Source: Oribacterium sp.
GTDB taxonomy: Bacteria; Bacillota_A; Clostridia; Lachnospirales; Lachnospiraceae
DNA: 63,651 nucleotides
Assembly: GCA_017940955.1 (NCBI GenBank)
Contig: JAGAXP010000017.1
Coordinates: forward strand, 1 to 63,651
Reading direction: 5' to 3'
The position numbers and the translations under genes are program-made. The notes under the pieces are model-generated. The model saw nothing but the letters and a program-made list of their open reading frames with translations. It did not search any database and was not told where the DNA came from. Position 1 is the stretch's first letter, and each line of letters begins with the position of its first letter. This document shows, piece after piece, positions 8,053 through 16,227 of the stretch.

Positions 8053-8366
8053 AATGCACAGCTGCGCGGCCCTTGACAGCCATCCGTCCCAGATGTAAAT
8101 CGCATCCAAGCAGCAATCAGCAGTAGACTGCAGCTTGCTGCCAGAACATAACAACTGAATACCTGTCAGCATCTGAAAGGAGCTGTGATCACTGTAAGGT
8201 TTGAGTTATCTGCGTTTAGACACTATGTTGGCGCTTCGGTGATCCACGCTTGTAGATCGCAGAACTCTCGGCGGAACCATTAGCCTGTCGGTAACCAATC
8301 CACGAATAACAGAGTGGCCACATGCCGGGAACTGTTAAATCAGGGCTCCTTCCAGATGCTGACAGA
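8053..8366 (+). ncRNA. downstream non-coding region of IS110 element, bridge RNA candidate
   Basis: This 313-bp stretch after the transposase stop has no credible gene. It contains a 13-bp inverted repeat (8163-8175 and 8353-8365) and several short self-complementary segments between 8215 and 8310. In IS110/IS1111 elements the non-coding end carries the bridge RNA and part of the recombination site. Whether the guide lies here or in the upstream flank cannot be settled by reading alone, so this is a candidate only. Confidence 0.3.
8163..8365. repeat. 13-bp inverted repeat flanking the post-transposase region
   Basis: CTGTCAGCATCTG at 8163-8175 is the exact reverse complement of CAGATGCTGACAG at 8353-8365. 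The right arm ends one base before the stop codon of the gene at 8367. The pair may mark the IS110 right end or close a long-range RNA stem. Confidence 0.6.
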
Positions 8367-8672
8367 TCACAAAAATGTGACAGTCAAGAAAAAGTTTGTT
8401 GGTTGATCAATTTGCCTCTTGACAAAGGTCACTTCATAACAGTGTCCAGGGAGTATGTCGAACACACAGGCTGTGGCATCAAAGCCCGTTGTAATCGGCG
8501 TGTTCAGCCTGAACTCGAAGCCCACACAGGTCGACGGGAAAGAATCCCTCTCGCTGTCAAAGCATGCGCACGGGTCATCGTCCGGATCGTACTCTGGATC
8601 AAATGCCAGTTCCACAAGTGCCGGAATATCCGCTGCGCTCTCTATCATTCCAAAAGTCTGTACAAACATCAT
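8367..8672 (-). CDS. hypothetical acidic protein, 101 aa
   Basis: This is an acidic protein with a Cys-bearing middle (DDDPCACFDSERDSFPS) that I do not recognise. AAGGAGG lies about 5 bp before the first ATG, so the start is firm. The stop codon lies at the edge of the IS110 downstream flank, so the natural C-terminus may have been cut or altered by that insertion. The IS4-family element begins only 22 bp before the ribosome-site region and its target duplication lies at 8695-8704, so the gene has been separated from its original promoter. Confidence 0.6.
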   Translation of the reverse strand: MMFVQTFGMIESAADIPALVELAFDPEYDPDDDPCACFDSERDSFPSTCVGFEFRLNTPITTGFDATACVFDILPGHCYEVTFVKRQIDQPTNFFLTVTFL

Positions 8673-8694
8673 CTGCTCCTCCTTGGTTTTGATA

Positions 8695-8704
8695 GGAGCA
8701 TTGT
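8695..8704. repeat. target-site duplication of IS4 element, left copy
   Basis: GGAGCATTGT at 8695-8704 is repeated exactly at 10435-10444, immediately outside the inverted repeats of the element. A 10-bp duplication fits the IS4/IS231 group. Confidence 0.9.
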
Positions 8705-8920
8705 CAATGTCATTAAGATAGGTTCATCTGCCAACATTATAGCAGAGGGAAACTGTCCTGTCTTTATTAAGTTAAGCAGAATACCCGTTAGCAAAGGCAA
8801 TAATGCCTGAGCGAAGGAATGCTTCTTTGAAATGAAAATGAAGTCTCCTTAAAAAACGGTATCACAAACAGACAGATGGTGTTTTCATCTGCCTCAGAAA
8901 GATATATAATTGTGGCGAGG

Positions 8921-10220
8921 TTAGGCTGCCCTGTACATGAAATCCCTATTTCTCTTTGGGCGGAGGTGTAAGGGATACTTACGGTCTGGACGGATCGGAG
9001 TCAAGTGTTTCTGTATCAGGTGCATCTTCTCGGTTTCGCCACCGCCGTGCTTCAGATACTCTTTGCAGATGTTGACGGCAGTGGCGAAATTTATCTTGTA
9101 TAGATGTTTTGTTTCGCCCCTGGTCTGCACCACTGCATGTGATACGGCAAGTTCGCAAAAGTTGTAGAGGATCAGCCTGGCATATATTTCCTGTAGGATC
9201 AGATCCTTGATCTTGGAATGGAAATTCACCAGACCGATGGTATATTTCAACTCGCGGAAGCTTGATTCCTCGCCCCACCGGAGTCTGTAAAGCTGGCGGA
9301 GCTGGTCGGGCGAAAAGTCCTCAATCGGAAGATTTGTTGCAACACATACATAACCAGAATCAGTTTTGAACCGCACGATGCGGAAAGAAATTTTGTAATA
9401 CTGTGTTTCGCAGTCCAGAAAGTCGAAATCCGTTTTGGGTGAAAGGATCGTAAATATCTCAGGGTGGCCTTTTGTTTCCTTTGTATGCCGTCTGGTCAGG
9501 GTGGTTTCGATGCACATATCGAATTCCCCATCGGGCAGGTCATAAGCGCCCAGGATGCCGTTGCTGTCAATATCTTTCATGCGGATCAGATATTTCTGTC
9601 CAGCCTGTATGACATGAGCGAAGGTGTTGAAACTCTCATAACCCCTGTCTGCGATAAAGATTGCGGCAGGCCCTTGATATCTGTCGATCATGGAATTAAA
9701 AGCGGATCGTTCATGCAGCTTTTTCTTTCCCTGGAATACGACATCGTGATAGGTGTGATTCAAAAGGTCATAGATCGCATTGAGGTGTAAAGCATTATAG
9801 CCTTTTTCGCCCTCGTGTATGAAGGTTTCTTCATCGTCAGGATCACGAGAGATATTGACATCAGAGCCGTCGCAGGCAAAAATGTGATAGCTGTAACTGG
9901 TGGCATCGCAAAGCGGCGAGCATGCCTGCTCAAAAGAATGGTATAAGAAATCCCATGCTTCCGTCAGGATCTTTTTGCGTTGCTGAACGAATGCGGAGGC
10001 GGAAGGAGCAGTAATAGAATGATCGAAGAAATCCAGGACTTCATTTGGCATGGATTTTCCCTGCAATCCGATCAGGAACCAGCAGGTATCGGAGAATAAG
10101 ATTTTCCGATTTCGGGTAAAATCCTTATCGGGATTTTGGACGAAGAGAGTGGATGGAATCGAGCTCATCAATACAGTTTCTCAGGGTTGTACGCAGGTTT
10201 TTCAGGAACTTACCTTGCAT
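8921..10220 (-). pseudogene. IS4-family transposase with N-terminal frameshift
   Basis: The main open frame (8921-10171, up to 416 aa) has the IS4 catalytic pattern: Asp in FACDGSD, Asp in IADRGYE, and the YREK signature in YRLRWGEESSFRELK. The natural start is ATG at 10220, with AAGGAGG 7 bp upstream, but that frame stops after 31 codons in CGTCCAAAATCCCGATAA. Its protein (MQGKFLKNLRTTLRNC...) would read on smoothly into FVQNPDKDF of the main frame if one extra CT were present in the CT run near 10140. So a 2-bp loss in a short CT repeat probably broke the gene. Internal initiation near 10171 could still make most of the protein. Confidence 0.85.
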
Positions 10221-10270
10221 AAATGTACCTCCTTGTAATCAAGTGAACGAAACAATTACCTGATTACAAG

Positions 10271-10315
10271 GGCGCGCCTTGCTACCTCTGCGAGGCAATG
10301 ACAGCAAGGCGCGCC
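10271..10315. repeat. perfect 13-bp GC-rich hairpin inside the IS4 element
   Basis: GGCGCGCCTTGCT (10271-10283) and AGCAAGGCGCGCC (10303-10315) pair perfectly around a 19-nt loop. It lies upstream of the transposase ribosome site and could block read-through transcription from outside, a common control in IS10-like and IS4-like elements. That role is inference. Confidence 0.75.
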
Positions 10316-10434
10316 GCACATTTTGGATCGTATGTCAACCCTTTTTTGTAATAATTATTTCCATGTAGTGCAAAGGAAAACCGGTTATCAGATTACCCGC
10401 TAACCGGCTGAAACTCATAAACTAAATGACATTG

Positions 10435-10444
10435 GGAGCATTGT
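10435..10444. repeat. target-site duplication of IS4 element, right copy
   Basis: This GGAGCATTGT copy matches 8695-8704 exactly. Confidence 0.9.
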
Positions 10445-10534
10445 AAACGGATGCGCAGGCTTCCGGAACCGGTTTAACGCATTTTGTACCCGGCTGGTGT
10501 TGACGATAACCGCAGAGCCTTTAATATCGGGCAT
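10445..10534 (-). pseudogene. short ORF cut by the IS4 insertion
   Basis: Read leftward from ATG at 10534, preceded by GAGG 8 bp upstream, a frame runs MPDIKGSAVIVNTSRVQN and on into the target duplication. If the IS4 element and one duplication are removed, it continues for 10 more codons and ends at TGA overlapping the start of the gene at 8672. This would give a protein of about 41 residues translationally coupled to that gene. I do not recognise it, and it is too short to be certain it is coding. Confidence 0.3.
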
Positions 10535-10593
10535 TCCTAAGACCTCAGATTAAAATTCGGTACAATCCCTCAAAAACCGGTTGGCTTCAACTG

Positions 10594-10616
10594 AAAAAGG
10601 AGCCGACGCGGGCTCC
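10594..10616 (-). terminator. rho-independent terminator of the sugar operon
   Basis: GGAGCC (10599-10604) and GGCTCC (10611-10616) pair around CGCGTC on the minus strand, followed by TTTTT. It lies 8 bp beyond the epimerase stop. Confidence 0.85.
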
Positions 10617-10623
10617 CTCTTCA

Positions 10624-11685
10624 TCATCTGTAGTATTCAGCGTACCATTCAGCAAAGGCTCTTAAGCCTTCCCGGATTCCGATCTTCGGAGTAAAACCGT
10701 AGTCCCGCTCCAGGGCTTCCGAGTCAGCGTATGTCACGGGCACATCCCCGGCCTGCATGCCGACCAGCTCCCTGTGGCCTTCAAAGTCGTAATCCGCAGG
10801 CAGCACTCCGGCTCTCACAAGTTCCTCCTGCAGTGTCGATATGTAATCGAGCAGGTTCTCCGGCTGACCGCCGCCGATGTTGTAAACAGCATACGGAGGA
10901 ATCGGAAGTCCATCCTCTCCGTTCTTCTTTTCCGGCGCACCCTGCATTACCCGGTACACGCCCTCGACAATATCGTCGATGAAGGTGAAGTCCCGGCGCA
11001 TGTCGCCGTAGTTGAAGATCTGGATGGTCTTCCCGGCTACCAGCTTCTGTGTTGCGCTGTAGTAGAACATATCCGGACGGCCGGCAGGACCGTAAACCGT
11101 GAAGAAGCGGAGTCCCGTGGACGGGATGTTATAGAGCTTCGAGTAAGCATGGACAAGCAGCTCATCACTCTTCTTGGTCGCGGCGTAGAGGCTTACAGGA
11201 TTGTCTACCTTATCCTCTGTGCTGAACGGCACCTTCTTGTTCCCGCCATAGACGGAGGATGAAGATGCGTACACCAGGTGCTCCACAGGATTGTGGCGGC
11301 AGGCTTCCAAAAGGTTATAGAATCCGATGATGTTGCTCTCGATATACACATCCGGATGGTCGATGGAATACCGCACGCCAGCCTGCGCCGCGAGGTTCAC
11401 CACGATATCGAAGTGGTAATCAGCGAACAGCTGATCCACCAGTGCCTTATCGCCGATGGAACCGCGCACAAAGATGTGTTCAACCGGGCTGCTTTCCGCT
11501 GCCTTCTCCACCAGGCCCAGCCTGTACTCTTTCAGTACCGGATCGTAGTAATCGTTCATGTTGTCGAGGCTGACCACTGTGCCGCCTGTCATCTCTTTCA
11601 GCAGACGGATCACAAGGTTTGCCCCGATGAATCCTGGCGAGCCAGTCACCAGGATGGTTTTATTGTTCAAATCTATTTTCTGCAT
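10624..11685 (-). CDS. NAD-dependent epimerase, UDP-glucuronate 4-epimerase type, 353 aa
   Basis: This is an extended short-chain dehydrogenase/reductase. The NAD-binding motif is GSPGFIG at residues 15-21, the catalytic pair is Tyr167 and Lys171 in YAATK, and the Ser cluster is ASSSSVYG at 140-147. LDNMNDYYD after the first fold is typical of UDP-glucuronate 4-epimerases such as CapI, which make UDP-galacturonate for surface polysaccharides. It follows two UDP-glucose dehydrogenase genes with a 3-bp gap, so the operon could convert UDP-glucose to UDP-glucuronate to UDP-galacturonate. A UDP-glucose 4-epimerase role is the alternative. Confidence 0.88.
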   Translation of the reverse strand: MQKIDLNNKTILVTGSPGFIGANLVIRLLKEMTGGTVVSLDNMNDYYDPVLKEYRLGLVEKAAESSPVEHIFVRGSIGDKALVDQLFADYHFDIVVNLAAQAGVRYSIDHPDVYIESNIIGFYNLLEACRHNPVEHLVYASSSSVYGGNKKVPFSTEDKVDNPVSLYAATKKSDELLVHAYSKLYNIPSTGLRFFTVYGPAGRPDMFYYSATQKLVAGKTIQIFNYGDMRRDFTFIDDIVEGVYRVMQGAPEKKNGEDGLPIPPYAVYNIGGGQPENLLDYISTLQEELVRAGVLPADYDFEGHRELVGMQAGDVPVTYADSEALERDYGFTPKIGIREGLRAFAEWYAEYYR

Positions 11686-11688
11686 CTA

Positions 11689-12912
11689 TTAATCCCTCCG
11701 GAACAGGTCACGGGTGTAGACCTTTTCTTCCACATCGCCCAGCACATCCGCGTCAAAACGGTTCGCCAGGATGACGTCGCTCTCTGCCTTAAACTTCTCC
11801 AGATCGTTGACGACTTTGCTGCGGAAGAATTCGCCGCCATCCTCGAGTGTTGGCTCGTAGATTATGATTGGAATACCCTTAGCCTTGATGCGCTTCATGA
11901 CGCCCTGAATAGCGGAGGCGCGGAAGTTGTCGGAGTTGGACTTCATGGTGAGTCTGTACACGCCCACGGTCTTCGGATTCTTCGCTATGATCTGATCAGC
12001 GATGAAGTCCTTCCTTACCGTGTTGGACTTGACCACCGCTTCGATCATGGTCTGCGGTACATCCTTATAGTTGGCAAGGAGCTGCTTGGTATCTTTCGGC
12101 AGGCAGTATCCGCCATAACCGAAGGACGGATTGTTATAGTGGCCGCCGATACGCGGGTCCATGCACACGCCGTCGATGATCATCTGTGTGTCCAGCCCCT
12201 TGGTCTGAGCGTAGGTGTCCAGCTCGTTGAAGTAGGAAACACGGACGGCAAGGTAGGTGTTGGCGAACAGCTTGATAGCCTCTGCCTCGGTCGGATGCGC
12301 GATCAGGATCGGGATGTTTTGCGGCTCCTGTCCGGCTCTCTGCTCTTCGGTTCTCGCCCCTTCCAGCAGAAGGTTTGCGAACATCTCGGCATCGGCTCTG
12401 TGGTCATCATAAGCACCCACAACGATGCGGCTCGGATGTAGATTATCATACAGCGCCTTGGACTCCCGGAGGAATTCCGGGCTGAAGATGATGTTGTCCA
12501 CACCGTACTTTTTCAGAACGGAATCTGTATATCCAACCGGGATCGTACTCTTGATGACCATGAGGACGTTCGGATTGACCTTCAGCGTCCACTCGATGGC
12601 GTCCTCCACGGCGCTCGTGTCGAAGAACTGATGCTCGTCATCGTAGTTCGTCGGTGTGGCGATGATAACCAGCTCCGCGGAACCATAAGCCGCCGCCTTA
12701 TCTGTGGTGGTATGCAGATTAAGGGTTCTCTGTCCCTCTCTCGCTTCTTTAAAGAACCTCTCGATCTCATCGTCCTGGATCGGGCTGATGAACTTATTCA
12801 GCTTCTCGGCTTTCGCTTCTGTTGTGGTGATAGCTGTGACTTCATGCTTCTGTGCCAGCAGAACCGCAAGGCTCAGTCCAACATATCCTACTCCTGCAAC
12901 TGTGATCTTCAT
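11689..12912 (-). CDS. ugd: UDP-glucose 6-dehydrogenase family protein, 407 aa
   Basis: This enzyme family oxidises UDP-glucose (or a related UDP-sugar) to the uronate with two NAD+. The Rossmann motif is GVGYVG at residues 7-12, the middle segment has [11 protein letters not shown] and [11 protein letters not shown], and the catalytic cysteine is Cys270 in [10 protein letters not shown]. It has a normal domain order and length, with an extra loop of about 10 residues near 186-198. It is a close paralogue of the upstream gene, and both end [13 protein letters not shown], so the pair arose by duplication. It lies in the sugar operon with 17-bp and 3-bp gaps. Confidence 0.9.
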   Translation of the reverse strand: MKITVAGVGYVGLSLAVLLAQKHEVTAITTTEAKAEKLNKFISPIQDDEIERFFKEAREGQRTLNLHTTTDKAAAYGSAELVIIATPTNYDDEHQFFDTSAVEDAIEWTLKVNPNVLMVIKSTIPVGYTDSVLKKYGVDNIIFSPEFLRESKALYDNLHPSRIVVGAYDDHRADAEMFANLLLEGARTEEQRAGQEPQNIPILIAHPTEAEAIKLFANTYLAVRVSYFNELDTYAQTKGLDTQMIIDGVCMDPRIGGHYNNPSFGYGGYCLPKDTKQLLANYKDVPQTMIEAVVKSNTVRKDFIADQIIAKNPKTVGVYRLTMKSNSDNFRASAIQGVMKRIKAKGIPIIIYEPTLEDGGEFFRSKVVNDLEKFKAESDVILANRFDADVLGDVEEKVYTRDLFRRD

Positions 12913-12929
12913 GTACTTTCTTCTCCTTT

Positions 12930-14423
12930 TTAATCTCTCCTGAACAGGTCTCTTGTATATACTTTCTCTTCCACATCATCCAGTGCCGTATCATAACGGT
13001 TGGCGATGATGCATCCGCACATCTTCTTAAACTTCTTAAGATCATTGACCACAACAGAGCCGAAGAAGGTCGTGCCATCTTCAAGCGTCGGCTCGTAGAT
13101 GACCACAGTTGCGCCTTTGGCTTTGATCCGCTTCATGACACCCTGGATAGAGGACTGGCGGAAGTTATCGGAATTCGACTTCATGGTCAGGCGGTACACG
13201 CCCACAACGACTTCCTTCTGAGCGTTCTCCCGGTCCTTAGAATACGACTCGGAATTGCCGTAGGTCCCAGCGATCTCCAGCACACGGTCAGCGATGAAAT
13301 CCTTACGGGTGCGGTTCGATTCCACAATCGCTTCAATCAGGTTCTCCGGCACATCACGGTAATTTGCCAGAAGCTGCTTAGTGTCCTTCGGCAAGCAGTA
13401 TCCGCCATAACCAAAGGACGGATTGTTGTAGTAATCTCCAACTCTCGGATCGAGGCACACGCCCTTGATAATCGGAGCAGTCTTTAAGTGCTTGACTTCG
13501 GCATAGGTATCCAGCTCATTGAAGTACGATACCCGGAGTGCCAGGTAAGTGTTCACAAACAGCTTGGTCGCCTCGGCTTCCGTGGTCTCCATGAACAGCA
13601 CCGGGATGGAAGTCTTGATCGCTCCCTGCTGCAGGAGTGCCGCGAAGGTCTCGGCTTTATCCATGTTCGCCTCGTCCGCTCCCACAATGATCCGGCTCGG
13701 ATAGAGGTTATCGTAGAGAGCCTTGGACTCCCGAAGGAACTCCGGACTGAAGATGATGTTGTCCATCCTCATCTTCTCCCGGACAGAAACGGTGTATCCC
13801 ACAGGGATGGTGGACTTGATGACGATGGCCGGCTTGACCTCTCTGCCCTCTGTGGCCGCCTTGATGATCCCAAGCACCGCCTCCACAGCGGAACAATCGA
13901 AGAAGTTCGTCTTCGGATCATAGTTTGTGGGAGCTGCGATGATGATGAAGTCAGCAGTGGAGTAAGCCGATGCCGCGTCCGTAGTCGCTGTCAGGCTCAG
14001 TTCGCGCTTCTCATGCTCCGCCATATACTTTTCGATGTACTCATCCTGGATCGGGCTCTTCCAGTTGTTGATCTTATCGACCTTCGCCTCCACGATGTCC
14101 ACAGCGGTCACATCATTGTGCTGGGACAGCAGGACGGCCAGGGAAAGGCCGACATAGCCGGTACCGGCTACAGCTATTCTTTTCCGCTCGACAGCCACAG
14201 CCTCCGCCTCATCGTCCACAATGACATCGGTCGGCTTAAAGCCGAGGACGGCGGACAGGGAGAGCAGCTGATCCACAGACGGGCTGTAATCACAGGTCTC
14301 AAGTCTGGAAAGAATAGAACGGTTTATATTCGCTTTCTTCGAGAGTGCAGCCTGGGACAGTCCCATCGTCTTCCTCCGGCTGATCACTGTCTCGGCGAGA
14401 AGTTTCAGTGATAGGTGATTCAT
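12930..14423 (-). CDS. Xre HTH domain fused to UDP-glucose dehydrogenase, 497 aa
   Basis: Residues about 8-65 form an Xre-type HTH ([20 protein letters not shown] and a following LETCDYSP). A short acidic linker (68-80) leads into a complete nucleotide-sugar dehydrogenase with GTGYVG at 87-92, [11 protein letters not shown] near 201-211 and catalytic Cys343 in [16 protein letters not shown] lies upstream of the ATG at 14423. The fusion is in frame with no internal stop. The upstream region holds inverted and direct copies of a GCTATTAGCGTCAA-like box (14441-14619) that could be its operator. An enzyme that regulates its own operon in response to UDP-sugar or NAD state is inferred, not shown. 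Confidence 0.9.
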   Translation of the reverse strand: MNHLSLKLLAETVISRRKTMGLSQAALSKKANINRSILSRLETCDYSPSVDQLLSLSAVLGFKPTDVIVDDEAEAVAVERKRIAVAGTGYVGLSLAVLLSQHNDVTAVDIVEAKVDKINNWKSPIQDEYIEKYMAEHEKRELSLTATTDAASAYSTADFIIIAAPTNYDPKTNFFDCSAVEAVLGIIKAATEGREVKPAIVIKSTIPVGYTVSVREKMRMDNIIFSPEFLRESKALYDNLYPSRIIVGADEANMDKAETFAALLQQGAIKTSIPVLFMETTEAEATKLFVNTYLALRVSYFNELDTYAEVKHLKTAPIIKGVCLDPRVGDYYNNPSFGYGGYCLPKDTKQLLANYRDVPENLIEAIVESNRTRKDFIADRVLEIAGTYGNSESYSKDRENAQKEVVVGVYRLTMKSNSDNFRQSSIQGVMKRIKAKGATVVIYEPTLEDGTTFFGSVVVNDLKKFKKMCGCIIANRYDTALDDVEEKVYTRDLFRRD

Positions 14424-14440
14424 AAAGGATTCCTCCTGTT

Positions 14441-14619
14441 GTTGCTATTAGCGTCAATAATTTGTCATTGGCAACATCAATAGAATAACAGGAAGATTGA
14501 AGAATTGCAATAGAAATGTTGTTAAATTGTGTAGCTATCGGTAGTTCAGAGTGTTCTATATACTAATTTTGGACGTTATCAGCGTCAATTTAGAATCGAA
14601 GCCAGCCGCTAATAGCAAC
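14441..14619. promoter_or_regulatory. candidate operators for the HTH-dehydrogenase
   Basis: GTTGCTATTAGCG (14441-14453) recurs as its exact reverse complement at 14607-14619. A related direct copy, GTTATCAGCGTCAAT (14575-14589), matches GCTATTAGCGTCAAT (14444-14458) at 13 of 15 positions. These boxes span the intergenic region upstream of the fusion gene and probably bind its Xre domain. A small mobile repeat with 13-bp ends is a less likely reading. Confidence 0.5.
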
Positions 14620-14672
14620 AAAATAGCCCACTAAGCCGTCTCCGATCATTCTCGGTGCTTGCTTAGTGGGCT
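14616..14672 (-). terminator. terminator after the ATP-binding regulator gene
   Basis: AGCCCACTAAGC (14625-14636) and GCTTAGTGGGCT (14661-14672) pair perfectly. On the minus strand the stem is followed by ATTTTGTT. It lies 15 bp after the stop at 14687. Confidence 0.8.
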
Positions 14673-14686
14673 TGTGTGTTCGGTCT

Positions 14687-16129
14687 TTATTGTTTCACAT
14701 ATTTCTGATTTTTGCTGTTTGGCTTGTCTGGAATCGTCATTTTCAGCCTTCCGGATGTGATGAGCGGCTTAAGGAAATGCTCACTGAAACTCCTTCTTCC
14801 CGAAAGCCCCAAGAACTCCATCATTTCCGCCCTGGTTCTCGGAACAGCGCAAAACTCGATCAAACGCTCAAGATCATCTTGCTCCTTGACTTGTTCCCCA
14901 TCTTGTTCCCTGACTTGTTCCCCGGAAGTCCAAGTTGCATCCTCTTTGCCCCAATTCTTATTTTTCAGCGTCGCATAGAGCATGAACTCGGACTGACGGT
15001 ACTCCGGCTCCGGAAGTCCTGCTTCTGCCATGTCCCGGTAGATACGGTCAACACCCTCACCGAACTCCTTCACAAGATCATACTCGTTCAGAAACTCAAC
15101 GATCATCGGGTTTCTAGAAAAATGGAATTCTCTAATATTGTTGATCCGGACAAGGCCCGGAAGAATGCCTGGGCTCTCCACAGTAAAATGATCATCGAAC
15201 ATCTTGATCTGAATATCTGTGCCGCCGATACTGTAGTCACGATGTGCTACGGCGTTCACGATCAACTCAGTCCAGCAGAATTCCGGAAATTCGGGGATTG
15301 TCTGGAACACCGCCCCTTTACCCAGCTTTGTGTACTCACGGATCTGTGTTTTCACGAAAGCTGTGGCCTCTTTTACCTGATCCAGAATGCGCCCGGAAAA
15401 CTTGACATCCTTGACCACATTCATTCTATCCCCGACCTCGGCCGTTTTGCCCTCGTAACGTACGAAGCGAACACGGGCGCGAGGGAAGAAACGCTGCGGA
15501 TTCTTTCCGAACAGCAGAATCGCCGCCCCACTGATGACTTCATCGTCACCACGTTTGGTTATGAAATCATGATTGTGCCGAAGATAAAACTCGGCGTCTC
15601 CTTTGTCGTATCCGATCTTCCTGCAGTATTCAGCTACAAATTCCAGGTCGATATCATCTATCGTTGCGCCGGCTACCGGCTGGTCCTCAAAGTACTTCAC
15701 GCCCTTTGCATAAACCAATTGAAGCCGCTGCTCAAAATTTAGCTTCTTGCTTTTATCTCCCACACGGAGGAACACATCATCTGCCTGATTCGCAACAACT
15801 TTGTTGTTCGGGAAAATCTGCATCCGCAGTATGTGGTTGGGATTGCCGTTACAGTCGATCACGTCCATTGGCTTTGGATCAACCTGGACGCTCGGAATGC
15901 AGTAATCAAAAGGAGCCCGGAGAAGTTCATTGATGTTCTTTTCATGGGCATCGATTCCTGTAATCGTTCCATCATCTTCGATGCCTATAGCAAGGTATCC
16001 ACCGTCAGCATTTGCCATCGCTACGATGGGTACAGCAAGGTCGACCGCTTTGATCCTTGCGGACTTCCTGTCCATGATCTGTTTTTCTGTTGAAAACTGT
16101 AAATCTTCGATTTTGTTGGGATCAAACAC
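14687..16129 (-). CDS. AlbA_2/divergent AAA ATP-binding regulator, 480 aa
   Basis: The N-terminus (about 10-130) fits the AlbA_2 or Schlafen-like fold, with VPIVAMANADGGYLAIGIEDDG and a RVGDKSKKLNFEQR segment. The middle has a GHKL-like ATPase region with ELIVNAVAHRDYS, where Asn and His-Arg-Asp are characteristic, and SPGILPGLV. The C-terminus is a winged helix (RAEMMEFLGLSGRRSFSEHFL) after a repetitive acidic linker (GEQVREQDGEQVKEQD). Such proteins are putative transcriptional regulators (COG2865). I chose GTG at 16129, with GGAGG 9 bp upstream; a GTG at 16168 is in frame but lacks a site. A consensus promoter lies at 16184-16212. Confidence 0.85.
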   Translation of the reverse strand: MFDPNKIEDLQFSTEKQIMDRKSARIKAVDLAVPIVAMANADGGYLAIGIEDDGTITGIDAHEKNINELLRAPFDYCIPSVQVDPKPMDVIDCNGNPNHILRMQIFPNNKVVANQADDVFLRVGDKSKKLNFEQRLQLVYAKGVKYFEDQPVAGATIDDIDLEFVAEYCRKIGYDKGDAEFYLRHNHDFITKRGDDEVISGAAILLFGKNPQRFFPRARVRFVRYEGKTAEVGDRMNVVKDVKFSGRILDQVKEATAFVKTQIREYTKLGKGAVFQTIPEFPEFCWTELIVNAVAHRDYSIGGTDIQIKMFDDHFTVESPGILPGLVRINNIREFHFSRNPMIVEFLNEYDLVKEFGEGVDRIYRDMAEAGLPEPEYRQSEFMLYATLKNKNWGKEDATWTSGEQVREQDGEQVKEQDDLERLIEFCAVPRTRAEMMEFLGLSGRRSFSEHFLKPLITSGRLKMTIPDKPNSKNQKYVKQ

Positions 16130-16183
16130 AGCCGCGCACCTCCCTTCTTTGCCCGTCCTGATAGGCACAAAAATCCAATTACT

Positions 16184-16212
16184 ATATTACTCCAAAATGC
16201 CCGATTTTTCAA
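16184..16212 (-). promoter_or_regulatory. sigma-A type promoter
   Basis: On the minus strand TTGAAA (16207-16212) and TAATAT (16184-16189) are separated by 17 bp. It lies about 55 bp upstream of the GTG start at 16129 and just past the end of the serine recombinase array. Confidence 0.7.
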
Positions 16213-16227
16213 GATTCATGCAAACTG

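Larger units (their letters stand above)
8705..10434 (-). mobile_element. complete IS4-family insertion sequence, 1730 bp
   Basis: The element is bounded by imperfect inverted repeats: CAATGTCATTAAGAT at 8705-8719 and, read inward from the right end, CAATGTCATTTAGTT at 10434-10420, with 13 of 15 positions matching. The 10-bp direct repeat GGAGCATTGT flanks it on both sides. It contains one transposase gene on the minus strand and a 13-bp perfect GC-rich hairpin upstream of that gene. The intact ends and duplication point to a fairly recent insertion. Confidence 0.92.

Noticed and set aside
1811..8345. About 17 of 20 matching bases between 1825-1844 and 8321-8341
   Set aside because: The match is short, does not extend, and is expected by chance in a window of this size.
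14441..14619. 179-bp segment with 13-bp inverted ends considered as a small mobile repeat
   Set aside because: No target duplication is visible, and a third related box inside fits an operator set better.
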